A stretch of DNA of 64,000 nucleotides from Anisus vortex (Eukaryota > Mollusca > Gastropoda > Planorbidae). The notes under the pieces are model-generated. The model was not told the origin of the DNA, did not search any database, and worked only from the letters and a program-made list of their open reading frames with translations. Shown piece by piece: positions 11,583 to 23,332 of this stretch. Made by a program: the position numbers and the translations under genes. How positions within the stretch are numbered: the stretch's first letter is position 1; every line of letters starts with the position of its first letter. Location of the stretch: the NCBI GenBank assembly GCA_949126835.1, contig OX421507.1:14112202-14176201 (forward strand), written 5' to 3'.

Positions 11583-14459
11583 CATAGGCTCTCAACGGGG
11601 GCGTTATCGTCCCCCCGGTGGGCGGTGACAAGCTTTAGGGGGGCGCTGACGTTCCCGGGGGCGATGGGGGGGGGGGCGGTGAAGGGCAAGTTGGCGGTAC
11701 AAATGTTCCTGATATAATTTCAACACCTCAACTATTTGAATCGATTAGTTTTTTTGAATGAAATGTGATGTAAACGCTGCCAATTATCTAATCTGCTATT
11801 ATTAATGAGTATTTTGATCTCAGTTTGTCTGAGATGTTATTTAATGCATTAATTTTAGCCAATTGTCAAAACTGTGTAGCATTATTTAGCCAATTATTTG
11901 AACTATATATCATCATTAAGTGGAATAGATACGTAGTAATCATACGAACTGGGTAGTTAATGTAAGTTTTGAAAATATACATAGGCCTGTAAATTCTTTA
12001 GTTATAGGGCCTATAATATTTATATGATTTTAAAATATTTTTTTTACAGTTGATCAGTTATAAATTGTAAGCCATTTATTTGTTCATAAAAGAAAAAAAA
12101 AACATTAGAAATATTAGCTCAAATGAAACGGGTTAATTTTCAATAGTGATGTCAAACACGGTCTGTTTTGTAATATAAAAAATATCACTGACTAATTATT
12201 ATTTCTTTATATAAACTCAGCATGATGGTATTCATTACAAGATTTAATTATTTCAGGATTAAAATAATTTACGTTAAACAGTTGTAAAAAAACATTTCCT
12301 GCATTAATAGTTTGTCCATTTAAGGGGTTTATCTTTTAAACATTAATAATTACAGAAATTACATAATAATTTTATAGTGCTATTAAATAAGTCTCTCATA
12401 TTTCTAAATTAATAATACAAATAATTTTGTTTTAGAATTAATTATATTTATGTTTCATTAAAGTAGATGAGCATAAAAACTCGTGTAGCCTAAATGTAAT
12501 TAGTCTGTATCAATTAATGAGTGGTCAAGTGTAGGTGACCTCTTTATATGCTTAAAACAGCTTTCATGTGCGATAAAATCTGTTCACTGGTGTAAGTTGA
12601 ACCAAACCTGAAAGTAAAGAAGCGAATGACTTGCAGATGAGAATATCAGATGACTTTCTTAAGCAGCTTCCTTCCAGATTTTTTTCGCGTCTGGGCACAT
12701 TTGTATGCCAATTTATTTTAAAGTTTAAAATTCAACTTGCTTCATTTTTAAATCTCCAATAGTCCTCCACTTAAAAATTTATCTACATCAAAAAAGGTTG
12801 TAGTAATATCAAACCAGTTACGCTTGATGTGGTATGAAAAAATAAGCCCATCAATTTGAAAGTCTTGCCTTTGATTAGAAAACCCCTCTTTGAGTGCTAT
12901 GATGTACTTCTGAAAAAGCCCAACTATCTATCTTAATATATTCTTTAACATAGGTATGTACATATAGTTAAATGTTTTGAAATTGATTTCACGGCAAGAT
13001 ATCTCCAGTTTCAATGCAAATCCATTCAAGTGGTCTTTGTAAATGCAAGTTCAACTCACTGAAATGTGTCAGAAACATCGGCTTCAACAGTCAGTTTTCT
13101 TGATTCAGAACCGGAAAATTTTGTTGCTGTTTTTATCAATAAAAAGCACTTCTTGGAGGTATCTCGCGTGCCATTGAAAATCGCTCTGCGGGCCACGTTT
13201 GGTACAGAGTTCCTTTGGTTGCCGATCCCTGATTTAGAGTAGCCTACACTGTGAGATTTTCTAAGGCCATCGCAATTTCCTTTATAACTGGATGAGTCCA
13301 CGCTACCAGACAATCAAGCTTTACTTTTAGCTTACGTCTATTTGAGTAAATAAAAAAAAGCAAAATTTAAATTGCCCTGTCCGAAAAAAAAATACATAAA
13401 TATATAAATCTATTAGACTACTTGTACTGGAAGACTTTTTAGTGCACAAAAAAATTAATCCAGTGGCGTATCGTGGATTGATGTTGTATTTGAAAAAAAA
13501 GTAGTCTGTTCCAGATGTATTAACTGTCTATTGTGTGACAACATTTAGTTACTAAAAGTCTTGGTGATTGTCAGTATCGTTCACAACAATATTACAACAG
13601 TTCACAAATAAGTAATGCATTTAATGATTTTTTTAGTTAGCTTTGCATTGATACCTTAATTTAATTTACTATTATTAATATCTGTATTAGGTCAACTATT
13701 ATAAGTCTCGATATAATTTTGTTATTGTTTGCCAATTTTATAATTTTCTTGTTATGTCTTTTAATTATGTAGGCCTATGCCTTTATTGCCTATTTATTGT
13801 TCTTATTGTTTGTACTATGTGGCAAAATAAATATTGTTCATTATTCATTGACAAGGACTACAAGCGATGGCTACTGCACACAGAGGTGCGTTAATTAGCA
13901 AAAGATGAGCGTTTAAATATAATGTATGAGACTTGGATTCGGTGCTCGAGTTTTTGAAAAGCAAATGCGATTCTTTGGGAGAAAATCAGTTTCTCTAGGT
14001 CTGTGAGTTTCGGCAATAATTTTATATTTCATTCTAATCAACCTCTTTTGTGGAAAGTTGATTTTATGCTAGTACCATTTGGTTGTCAAAAAAAGATAAA
14101 TAAGACAAGCTGCATATAGTGAAGCGTGAAGCTTTTACAACCAAAATTGAAACAAATATAGACAAAATGTTAGCAATTCAGCAGGCAAACGATTCACATT
14201 AATATTGATTTTGTTAAGCCTCTTGTTCAGGTGATTTTTTATCTATTAATTCGTACAATATATTTCCTTATCAATTTTTTTTAAAAGACAATAAATAAGT
14301 ACAAAATTCTAGTCGGCCTAAAAAAAAAATGCAGAAACTATATTGATCTTTTAACTTCCAGAGGGGTGGGGAAAGTGGGCTCTAAAATAAGTTGGGGAAG
14401 GTGAGCGGAAAAAAAATTGTAAAAGGGGGCACTGAGCCGAAAAAGGTTGAGAACCTATG
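11583..14459 (+). mobile_element. Composite hAT-like element, copy 1
   Basis: It begins CATAGGCTCTCAACGGGGGC and ends GGTTGAGAACCTATG, an inverted terminal repeat. Flanks ATCTAAAT and GTCTTAAT agree at 6 of 8 positions, as expected for an old hAT duplication. Inside are a stretch matching the SCAND3-like family (about 13000-13315, reverse) that ends GGTTGCCGATCCCTG|ATTTAGAG, and a transposase C-terminal relic at about 13855-14240. Copy 2 (55816-57237, opposite strand) carries the same nested piece at the same site. Relative to copy 2, this copy has about 0.8 kb extra starting near 11775. Confidence 0.7.
13855..14240 (+). pseudogene. hAT transposase C-terminal relic
   Basis: Broken frames read DYKRWLLHTEVR near the start and TKIETNIDKMLAIQQANDSH near 14130-14195. 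These match the LLHTEVRWLS region and the extreme C terminus seen in the better copy at 10320-11285. There are multiple frameshifts and it is not functional. Confidence 0.65.
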
Positions 14460-14956
14460 GTCTTAATGGTAGGCACATATTTTTACCTCAATATTCGTGA
14501 TGAATGAGAAATGTACATACCTACATACAGTAGTTAGCAAAAGCAAGCCCATTTTTAATTCCTTTATTTTAAGTTGCAATTTCTGTCTGTCTGTCTGTCT
14601 GGGTGCAAAAATTGGCTTCGATTTTTCGACCACTTCCCGTGGTCCGATCGTGCTGAAATTTGGACAGCAGATGATTTGTGGCGCCTAACAATACATCCTA
14701 TCAAATTTTCAGTTAAAACGACTTAATAATACTACACTTATGACAATATTCATTTCTTAAAAGGAAAGTATAAGAGATATTTTGATTTCGCGTTAAAAAT
14801 GCCTGTGCAACTTTTTATAGTTTTTCGGCGCAAAGGTATAAAAAAAAATTATGCGCTAAGATTATTTTTAGAACAATTCATACGGAGTAAGGAGATATTT
14901 TTGAGCTTTGCGACACAGATATTTTTTTCTGTACGTTTCATTTGCAGTAGTCAATC
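14460..14956. other. Intronic spacer with repeat-like CTGT run
   Basis: A short CTGT array at 14580-14600 is followed by GGTCCGATCGTGCTGAAATTTGG. It looks like part of a dispersed repeat, but I cannot name it. No exon seen. Confidence 0.4.
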
Positions 14957-15547
14957 AATGGACAAGTCTTAATGAGGCGTGAACTTTTGAACCCGAATGT
15001 TCGTGAACTTCCTGTTCTATTATTAAACTAATAACAAAAAAATCATGCTTTTGCTGGTGTTTGACAATTGATTTCAACCTCGACGGCCAGTTCTAGTCTT
15101 TTAGAATTATACAAAGGATACAATATTAGTTATGAGGAATCCGTTTTTAACATCAAAAGTTAACAGGCGATCATTAATACTCAAGTGTTAGTCGCGTGAC
15201 TTAAAATTTTTATTTGTTTACAAAATAAATGAGTCAAGAGTTGCGTTTTCTTGGTTATTAAAAAACAAAATGCGTAAATTCATAAAAACGAATAACAAAA
15301 ATTCTTTTGCATTAAGCAATAAGTTTGATATTTTAAAAAGGTGATTATTCACTTCTGACTTTCACAATGCATTGTTTTGCTTTGTAAACATCTATTAGAA
15401 ATGAAATAAATTTTAATCCACAACAAATTTGAGTACAACCAGTAAAGTAGCACACAGACATTGTTTCGAATAAAATGATCGAATAAGAACGGAAATGTTT
15501 TTGCACGTGACCATTTATGCATGCATACACGTTAAGACTTGTCCATT
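14957..15547. mobile_element. 591-bp MITE, copy 1 (GACAAGTCTTAA ends)
   Basis: Perfect 16-base inverted ends: AATGGACAAGTCTTAA at left and its reverse complement at right. No coding capacity. A second copy at 24818-25428 shares the ends plus internal words (ATGCATGCATACACGTTAAG near the right end, GTGAACTTCC near the left). It is a non-autonomous DNA transposon; superfamily is not clear because the duplication is not certain. Confidence 0.85.
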
Positions 15548-15796
15548 ATTTAATTACATGATGGTAAACTTAGTTTGTAAATAAAGGGAGTATAATGAAA
15601 ACTTCGTTTTTATGGTTTTCTTGTTTGAACATTATTACAAAGTAAATTATATTTTTGTGTGCTTTATGATATAAATATAAGACTCTTTATCTACCAATAT
15701 GAAATATGTTAAATATAAGATAAGATAAGGAATAAGTCTTTTAGTTTGTTGTAAGAGCATGAAATAAAGGCAGCTTGACTACAGTCTATGGTCTAA

Positions 15797-15960
15797 ACCA
15801 AGGGTCGGCAACCTTCATAGCCTATTATATGAGTGTGCCAAAGCAGGATTTCTAAATCTTTCAGTGTGCCAACAGTCCAAAAGTCACCCTGCTCTAGCAC
15901 CCAATGTCTCGAAGAAGATACTTGATTTGTCTTTTCGGGTGTCTACACGTGTGATTTGCT
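15797..15960 (-). mobile_element. End of SCAND3-like hAT element (truncated)
   Basis: It starts CAAGGGTCGGCAACCTTC and contains GTGTGCCAAAGCAGGATTT and CAGTGTGCCAAC. This is the reverse of the right end seen at 21969 and 43481. The rest of the element is not recognisable here. Confidence 0.55.
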
Positions 15961-16440
15961 AAAAGAGAAATAAATGCATTAAAACATTTCTGAATCGATA
16001 AAAAAAAAATTGAAACTTTTCTTTTAATAAAATAAAAAGGATTTTTAGACTGTTTTTATTTTCATGTAAATGTTATATCAGTATTAATTATTGCACGTAC
16101 AGTTAATGTAAATATTTAGAGCTAAACTTGGTCCAACAATATTAGTTTTATATACATTAAAAAAATAGTTTCTATCTTTAAAAGTTTATAGTTTGCTAAC
16201 GTAACGCTGAGTAAGCTAAGTAGCTTAGCTTTCAACTTGTGATTTCCAGTCACTAGACAATTTTAAAATACAAACTCACAATATCTCAAGTGTATGAAAA
16301 GTGCAAAAAACAAATTACTTTGTCTCTAATGTCAACTCAAACCACAAATGAGAAGCAATAAGCTTCCTTCTATAACAAACATATGTAGCAAATTAGATTT
16401 TTTAAAAGAATCCATAAAAGCTTATTCTATCTCCTGTGTT

Positions 16441-16443
16441 GTT

Positions 16444-16490
<47 letters not shown>

Positions 16491-16540
16491 TTTTTTTTTT
16501 GTTTTTTTTTTTGTTTTTTTTTTTTTTTTTTTTTTTTTTA
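16441..16540 (+). repeat. 100-base T tract against a splice acceptor
   Basis: Almost pure T with isolated G interruptions, ending TTACAG at the start of the M13 exon at 16544. It may act as an extended polypyrimidine tract, or be a reversed poly(A) from a retrocopy insertion. It makes two open poly-Phe frames, which are artefacts. Confidence 0.9.
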
Positions 16541-16543
16541 CAG

Positions 16544-16673
16544 ATTACAACGCCTCAAGAAGAGAGACGGGATAGAAATAAAGTGTATCACCGTGTTGAC
16601 CTGGCTAATATGACAAGGACTTTTGACCAGGTCAGATTCATTGATCTAATAAATAAACAACTTCAAGAACAAA
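16544..16673 (+). CDS. M13 exon (M13_N domain piece)
   Basis: After TTACAG the phase-0 frame reads ITTPQEERRDRNKVYHRV, then DLANMTRTF and a LINKQLQ end. This matches the M13_N segment xxPxEERRDxxKxYxxMTLxxL followed by an aromatic and NEIL-like stretch. The 3' limit is uncertain: GAACAAA|GTTTTT gives phase 1, which would fit the next recognised exon; CCAG|GTCAGA at 16629 is an alternative donor. About 90 residues expected before the next recognised exon are missing. Confidence 0.72.
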
Positions 16674-16718
16674 GTTTTTCGTATACATTCTTTTTATGTC
16701 TTTTAGTTATGCATTAAG

Positions 16719-16924
16719 CAAGTGGTCGGCAATCTTTTGATAATAGCGAGCCAAAGTAGGATTTCTAATTCATACAGCGTGCCAAAAGTCTAAAGTCATA
16801 CTACTCTAGCAGTCAAGTTCTCGTCAAAGAGACCTGAATTTACTTTTTGGTGGTCTTCCGCGTGCCATTTAAAATCGATCGGCGTGCCAAGTCTGACACG
16901 CGTGCAATAGGTTGCCGACCGCTG
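16719..16924 (-). mobile_element. 206-bp hAT MITE with target duplication
   Basis: Ends CAAGTGGTCGGCAATC and GTTGCCGACCGCTG are inverted. The word CATTAAGC sits on both sides (with one extra shared base), an 8-bp target duplication typical of hAT. Internal GTGCCA words match the larger SCAND3-like elements, so it is a deletion derivative of them. It lies about 45 bases past an M13 exon. Confidence 0.85.
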
Positions 16925-17715
16925 CATTAAGCCATCCAAAGATTTGTTCTTTTTTTTTCACCTATAAAAACAAAAACAATAACAGAAAATTATTAGCTGC
17001 GAAGTTAATATACATGTGACGATGGGAATGTGTGGCCTGAGTAGATGACACGGCTTACCCCGAGATGCGTAGATGTATCGAGCACTGGATAAGCCAGACC
17101 TTGATTCTGCTTGTCTCTCTTCACTGTCTGGTTTTGTCTGGAGGTTGAAGGCAGTAAGCTAAACTATACCGTATTAAGATGGCGATGCTCGATATTTATT
17201 TATGTGCAGATTGTCACGCAGTTGCCTTCTTCTATCTCACACACTCACACGAGTTGACCGAACAGACGAGTTTTCATCAAATTACAAAATGAAGATGTGA
17301 TGTTGATGTAAGATAGTTCTACATAAATCTCATGGACATCAATCAGACAGACATTTTTTATTTACGAGAAATCAATTATTGCATGCACATACATTCGCAG
17401 AGTGAAATGAAACGAAGAAACAAAATATCCACATATACCATTAGCACAGTACAGTGACATATATATATAAGCCGAAACGATACGAGAAGCAAACTAATCA
17501 CAGCACAAGGGAGAGTCATTAGAGGGTCCGAGTCTAAGCAAGATGGCGGAAGGTTGGCGGTCAGAGTGTAAATGCCATTCAATAGGAAATGCGCTATACT
17601 TAGGGCCACAATATTTAATTGCCACAAGTAATAGAGTCTAGATCCCGTCAAATGATTGGTCCGAGAGTGTAGCCAGTGCTACCCTATTTGGTATTCGTCC
17701 CATGACCGTCTTTAA

Positions 17716-17730
17716 GGGGGGGGGGGGGGG
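17716..17730. repeat. G15 homopolymer
   Basis: A run of 15 G. A second, longer run starts at 17905. Both lie in the same intron and on the same strand. Confidence 0.95.
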
Positions 17731-17904
17731 AGAATGTCGAATGATAGGTGGGTTGCATGTCACCAGGAACTCATTATCTTCGTACAAAAGTGCTCAATAT
17801 TCTCGAGTTCCTAATCAACTATTAAAACCAAAGCGTGTTTATCAAAATCGGCGCACTTACAAAGGCCCTGAATGTGACACGAGGTACGGCGAAAATAGAC
17901 TCCT

Positions 17905-17925
17905 GGGGGGGGGGGGGGGGGGGGG
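17905..17925. repeat. G21 homopolymer
   Basis: 21 G followed by AGG. With the run at 17716 it brackets about 175 bases of open sequence. Lengths of such runs are unreliable in assemblies. Confidence 0.9.
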
Positions 17926-19817
17926 AGGATGACCAACTTGTTATTTTAAGTCGCGCGAGCGACCCCACCCTCAGCTAGGGTCAAGGTGACGGTCAAGTCA
18001 AGTAGGGGGAGGGGGTAAAGATTTCGCCACCACACGAATTAATATGTCATTGTATTTTAATTTATAGATTGAACTAACTACCTTATTACAATAAATTTCA
18101 CATCATGACATGTTTATAGGGCATACAATTTAATGACTCAAAAATAGATTGATTGTGTCATTCAGGTGCGTTCAAAAAGGATTAGCCAATGCGTGCCACA
18201 AAGTGTTTAAAAAAAAAGTATTTAAAATATGTGTTATTTGTGGATTCGGCAGGGGCTGTGGTAAAAATTTGACATTATATATTGCCCAGAGCTTAACGTC
18301 TTTGTGCCAAGTTTCATATCAATAGGATGACGGGATTTGGGTTTAATTAGCCTCGCAAATGTGGGGTCGATTGCGAAGTGTTTTTTTGTTTTTAATTAAA
18401 ATTTTAGTTTATTAAATACTAGCACAACTTTTTTTAAAGTCTAATTTTCTTTATTTTTTGTCTAGATACTATACATTCAAACTATGGTTTGACATCGAGA
18501 ACTAATCTGTAGAATATTTTAAAAACAAAAAGCTTTTTTTTAACAATCTTAAAAAAACTAATTAATTTAAACGAAACTAAATGTAATCAGTTCCAGTATG
18601 CACTGAGCTGACATACAGACCAAGCTTTCAGATCAGTTCTTTATTATGTATCTAGATACCAGCATTACACAATTCTGTTTTATATCTAATCTGTGGAACA
18701 TTTTGAAAGTTTAAAAAAAAAATGTCATTGTATTCTCCCTTCACTCCCTGTCCTTAAAGTAACCGAATGAAAGTTCAAAGGTTATCGCTTATTACATTGT
18801 AACAGTAGTTGGCTTAACTTTAGATTCTGCACTTTTCATTGGGTTCTGAAATTTGCATTGGGTTCTGTACTTTATATTATAACTAGCGAATATTCCCAAC
18901 TAACAAGAGTAGCACCATTAGTCAAATCACTGAACCTAGAAACACTAGAAGGGAAAAGAGTAAAGTAGTAATAATACATAAGGCATTAAACTCTAATTTA
19001 GAAATACAACCCAAAAGCAGCCTGTTGCAATTGTAACATTGAAACTCTCTATGATTCTTCCAGTAGATTGTCCTTCAAGGTTTTATAGCTGCGTTTGTCT
19101 AGTGTCTAGGTATAATTCGATGAGGCAGGTAGATTCCTACGTCTCTCTGACTGTAGTTTTATTTATCAGCAACTCTTTCAGTGTGACAAAATAGCATCAA
19201 TTCTAATTAGCTTGAACAAAAAATCAATAATCAAAACAAAATTCTTATAGTAATAAGATAAAGTTTAAATTCAGTTTAACTTGGTAACAAATTGTAATAT
19301 AGAAATATGGTGAAAATCATGTAATAGTATACAATGTGTATGGCAAAGACTTATGCGACCACACACGAAGGAAGCTGGGTCTGAACTGCGCTCTGGCAAG
19401 TTTCTTGCCGGCAGGCCGGCAGCTATCAAAAAATGGGAGGAGCTAATTAGCAGCGCGTCATGGATTACTTTGCCGCTTCCAATGAAAATCATGCATTTTT
19501 CGCGGGCGACCCTGAAATATTATTAATAGCATGGCGCGAAATAACTGAGCCTAACCATAGGGCGTTTGCAATCACGTGACAAACAGCACGTGATTTTTGT
19601 TTACTTTGTGTAGTGGTGTACAAGTACAATGGCCGCTGTATTAATAAAGTTTCATATAGGCTCGAGCTTTTTTTAAATGATGTTTTGTGTTTTAAGTCAT
19701 ATTAAGATTTAAGCTGTATTATGTCTGTTAAATAAAATAGGCTATTTTATTATTATCATAGATATAGATCATAGGTGTGTGTTGCTGAGTTATTTTTTCG
19801 ATATTGAATGAGTTGAA
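17926..19817. other. Intronic spacer
   Basis: No exon, element end or RNA gene recognised. A 73-codon minus frame at 19271-19492 has no family resemblance. Confidence 0.45.
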
Positions 19818-21314
19818 ATAGAGACAGACCGATATTCGGTTTCGGCTTCAGTTTCGGCCCCGAAAATAGGCAAAACAACCTTTTTCGGCGTGGGTTCGGT
19901 TTCGGTAGAAGCCAAAAGGTTAGTTTTCGGTTTGTTTACGGTTTTGGCCGAAACTGATATTGATTTACGGTCATCTGCCGAATATCTATTTTAACTTTCA
20001 AAATTCAAAATGCTACTCTATTGTTGCATCTATTACTCTCCTTATTGATACTTTCATTTAGTTAAACTGTTATGAATTAACTCTGTGTGAAGTAGGGATG
20101 TTAAACGAAAACCGGATTTCGGAAGGAAATCATTCATAACTGTGTCCCACGATTTATTTATCTTTTTTATCATAAGAAATATTGGTAAACCCTGTTTGAT
20201 TAGCACCAAACAATTCCTTAACATTATATTCCTTGCAAACACTCGTTTGTCAGAGACGACTTATAGTTTTTTTTTTTTTTTTTTTCGAAATCCGAATATT
20301 GCTTGTGAATTTGCGATACAAGCAAATACAACAGCAAATGCAGATGTTAATGCCAGTCGTCGGTACAGACATTTGATCTACGTATTCGAAAACAACAAAA
20401 AAACTGGAAAAGGTTGCGAGATACTTGGACTTGAAAAGGAGGACATAAAGAGACAAAAAGAATGACATATTTAGTGTTTTACAATTCACAATCAGTTTAG
20501 TTTTATTACATTAGCTGTCAATAATTGTATATTAGTAAAACTGACCCAACATTTTATTTAATGTAAACTGACAAGCAACTTGGGCAATTAAAAAAACAAC
20601 TTTGCAGAGCATGTTAGGTTCTTTTCAAAACGGTTAATTTTCTTGCCGGACGTCTGTCAACCCTAGATAGATGTGTCTGGGATTTTATTCATATTCTACA
20701 AATATTCTTTTAATGTGTGTAACATATAGATCTAACATCCACTTATTTATATTAAAATTATAAAGGTCTAAATTCACGACACTACACCTTTGACTTCTGC
20801 TAATGCAAAATCAACTTTTTTTTTTTTACAAAGATTTCACCACGTTCTAAGGATCAATGGTCCTTCGTATTATTTTGTTAGTATAATCAATGCAAATAAT
20901 ATATTATTTGTCTTTTCGAAACTATAACTTACTTTGCCCGGGGGCGGAGAGGAAGAAAAGAAAATGGGTAAAAAATCAGATATTTAGAACGAAAAATAGG
21001 TTTTGAGAAAAAAAAAAGGATATTAACATCCCCAATGTGAAGTAGAAGACTGAAGTTAATAATAACGAATTATGTAATCACTCCAAAGAATGGTTTACTC
21101 AAATAGAGTGACCATTAACTAGTTAATATTACACATAAATGCGCAGTCTTTTGAAATCATTTGTTTCGCATTTTCGGTTTATTTTTCGTTTTCGGCCGAA
21201 GTTTTAGTTAAACTTTTGGTTACGGCTTCGGTTTCGGCCGAAAGTCAATGTATAATATTCGGTTTGTATTCATTTTCGGCCGAAACTAAAAAATTGGTTT
21301 CGGTCGGTCTCTAT
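19818..21314. mobile_element. hAT element with TTCGGTTTCGG ends
   Basis: Inverted ends ATAGAGACAGACCGA and TCGGTCGGTCTCTAT, with subterminal repeats of TTCGGTTTCGGC / GGCCGAAA on both sides. It is flanked by an 8-bp direct repeat, GAGTTGAA (19810-19817 and 21315-21322), the hAT signature. It is non-autonomous and contains a second element (20093-21034). It landed inside an older SCAND3-like hAT copy that continues at 21323. Confidence 0.88.
20093..21034. mobile_element. Nested hAT element (TAGGGATGTTAA ends)
   Basis: It starts TAGGGATGTTAAACGAAAACC and ends TTAACATCCCCA. Flanks GTGTGAAG and ATGTGAAG agree at 7 of 8 positions. A 107-codon plus frame (20142-20465) inside has no motif I recognise and includes a poly-T-derived Phe run. 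It is nested in the element 19818-21314. Confidence 0.72.
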
Positions 21315-21322
21315 GAGTTGAA

Positions 21323-21969
21323 CTGTTGAAGCCGATGTTTCTGAACGACAGCGAATATTTTAGTGAGTTGAACTTGCATATACAAGGACGGGGTTAAACA
21401 GCACTTGAACTGTTAGACCACTGAAATAGATTTGCATTGAAACTGGACATATCTTGCTGTGAATTCAATTTCAAAACATTTAACTATATTCTGTACTTTC
21501 CTAATTTATAACATCACTATCTCTAGTCTATAGAATCAAATTTAGAAACTTTATTTTAATAAAAGGGAGATAATTAACCCGTTTTCTTTGCGTTAATATT
21601 TATGTTTTATATGTTTTTTCTTTTATCAAACAATAAATGGTTTATAATTTAGCACTTTAAAATTATCAAACTGTAAAAGATAGTTGACAATTTTATAAAT
21701 ATATTATGACTAAATAATTTATAATATGTACATTCTTAAACATTACAATAACTACCCAGTTTGTATGATTACTTTGTACCTATTCCGCTTAACGATAGTA
21801 GCATGACTGATAACAACCATATACTAAATATGTTAACGAGAATATCTCAGTTAAACTGAGATGAAGATATAATTAATATAAGGCAGGTTGACTTTCAGGC
21901 TGTTGGCACGCCGAAAGATTTAGAAATCCTAGTGTGGCACATTATTTTCAAAAAGGCTGCCGACCCCTG
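21323..21969 (+). mobile_element. Right part of SCAND3-like hAT element
   Basis: It contains the LN-D...FSELN coding relic (near 21330-21400), the shared non-coding core (ACAATAACTACCCAGTTTGT near 21740) and the right end GGCACGCCG...CTGCCGACCCCTG. The left half is displaced by the element 19818-21314. It matches 42169-43481 segment by segment. Confidence 0.7.
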
Positions 21970-22229
21970 GCCTAGACAAACAAGCCAGTGTGTGGTGGGC
22001 ATATAGTGTGTAGAGGCGCAGGTACGGGTGCGTCCTGCTGGTCACACAATCCCATTTTCACACTATTACAATCACTATAGTTGCTTAGCTGACTTAAATC
22101 TTCACAATGTAAAAGAATGGATTCAATAATTTTTTATTCATTTAGATTAGTAGGCCTATATAGTAGTTTAAAGTATCGTACTAATTGAAATTTGATTAAA
22201 GGTGGTAACAATTGTTTGGCATCTTTCAG

Positions 22230-22349
22230 GAATAACTGGCAACGACGACGTCTGGCATACCTGCATCTCTGACACGGACTCCGTTCTAGGCTACGCCCTG
22301 GGGGGCCCCTTTTGTCAAGGAGATGTTTGTGTGCGAGAGTAAAGCTAAG
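22230..22349 (+). CDS. M13 exon (WxxC...LGxxFVKEMF region), frameshifted
   Basis: Acceptor TTTCAG|GA. The frame reads GNDDVWHTCISDTD and GYALGGPF, matching the M13 segment ending the N domain. After TTT the reading continues correctly only one base later (VKEMFVCESKAK). So there is one extra base in the run G5-C4-T4 at 22301-22313. The exon ends AAG|GTAAGC, phase 0. The homopolymer context makes a sequencing error possible. Confidence 0.85.
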
Positions 22350-22566
22350 GTAAGCAGTATGGGAGATGAAAATATTATTTCCATCTATATTTTTAAACTT
22401 TCACTTTCTGCTTGTTCAAATTTGCTTGTGTTTTGATGTCATCCACCGGTTAACCCGACACACATCACTCTGATCATGATACTGTGTGCCCTTTCTTCCA
22501 TGATCAGCAACGGATATCCTTACACTTTCTATGTTTGGCCTTTTTTTTCTTCTCACAAGTGTGCAT

Positions 22567-22842
22567 AGTAGTAGTTAGTGAAGTATTCTGTCGGACACAC
22601 TTCATCAATAGGGCCGGTAAAGCAGCGTTCAGCAGTTTCTACGGCCACTCTATACTAGAGGATTGTGTTGCCAGCACAATGCCCAGCCGCCTGTACTTTA
22701 CCCCAACTTAAGTCAGGTACCCATCAGAGCCGGCTCCCCTTCAGACCCGGGAATAAAAATATAAAAATCGTAGCCTTCACCAGGATTCGAACCCATGACC
22801 TTCGGTACGCCAGCCGAACTCACTGCCACCGCGCCCCCCCCC
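22567..22842 (-). mobile_element. tRNA-derived SINE with 15-bp target duplication
   Basis: Flanked on both sides by CTCACAAGTGTGCAT (22552-22566 and 22843-22857). On the minus strand it has a B box GGTTCGAATCC near 22785-22797 and a tRNA-like head at the right end. Its body (ATTGTGTTGCCAGCACAATG, then TACTTTAC) recurs at 58865-59082, and in part at 60661-60840. It sits in an M13 intron. Confidence 0.88.
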
Positions 22843-23233
22843 CTCACAAGTGTGCATGTTACATTATAAATAATTACAAAAATCTTCTTTACAGAAGGAG
22901 CGTCTGTAATATACAAGATATAAAGTGTTGTTGTGGATTGTTATGGAAAGCTCTGTAAAATAATTTGTACAATGAAATTGAGAAAATAATAGAAGCAGCA
23001 CTTATATTATATAAGTCAATGCCATTTTATGACTTGAGTATATGGGAGTCTATAACGCCTTTATAAATTTAGTTTATTTTGTTTTACAAAGCTTGTCTAC
23101 TCATTTAAGCCAGAACACCATAGTTGAACATTAACGATACCATTAGCCTACTTAAGTATACTTTTATGTTTGTCATCCAGGCATGGGAAGATATAATTAT
23201 TACTCTGATTTTGGTTTCAAATTTTTTTTGAAG

Positions 23234-23332
23234 GCCAAGAGTATGGTTGAAAATGTTAGAAGTGCTTTTATTGCAAATTTGCTAAATCTAGATTGGATGG
23301 ATACATTCACTAAAGAGGCTGCTATTGACAAG
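23234..23332 (+). CDS. M13 exon (WMDxxTKxxAxxK)
   Basis: 33 codons, phase 0 at both ends, donor AAG|GTAACA. It reads KSMVENVRSAFIANLLNLDW and then MDTFTKEAAIDK, the conserved M13 helix pair leading to the WMD...T...A...K signature. Intact. Confidence 0.93.
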
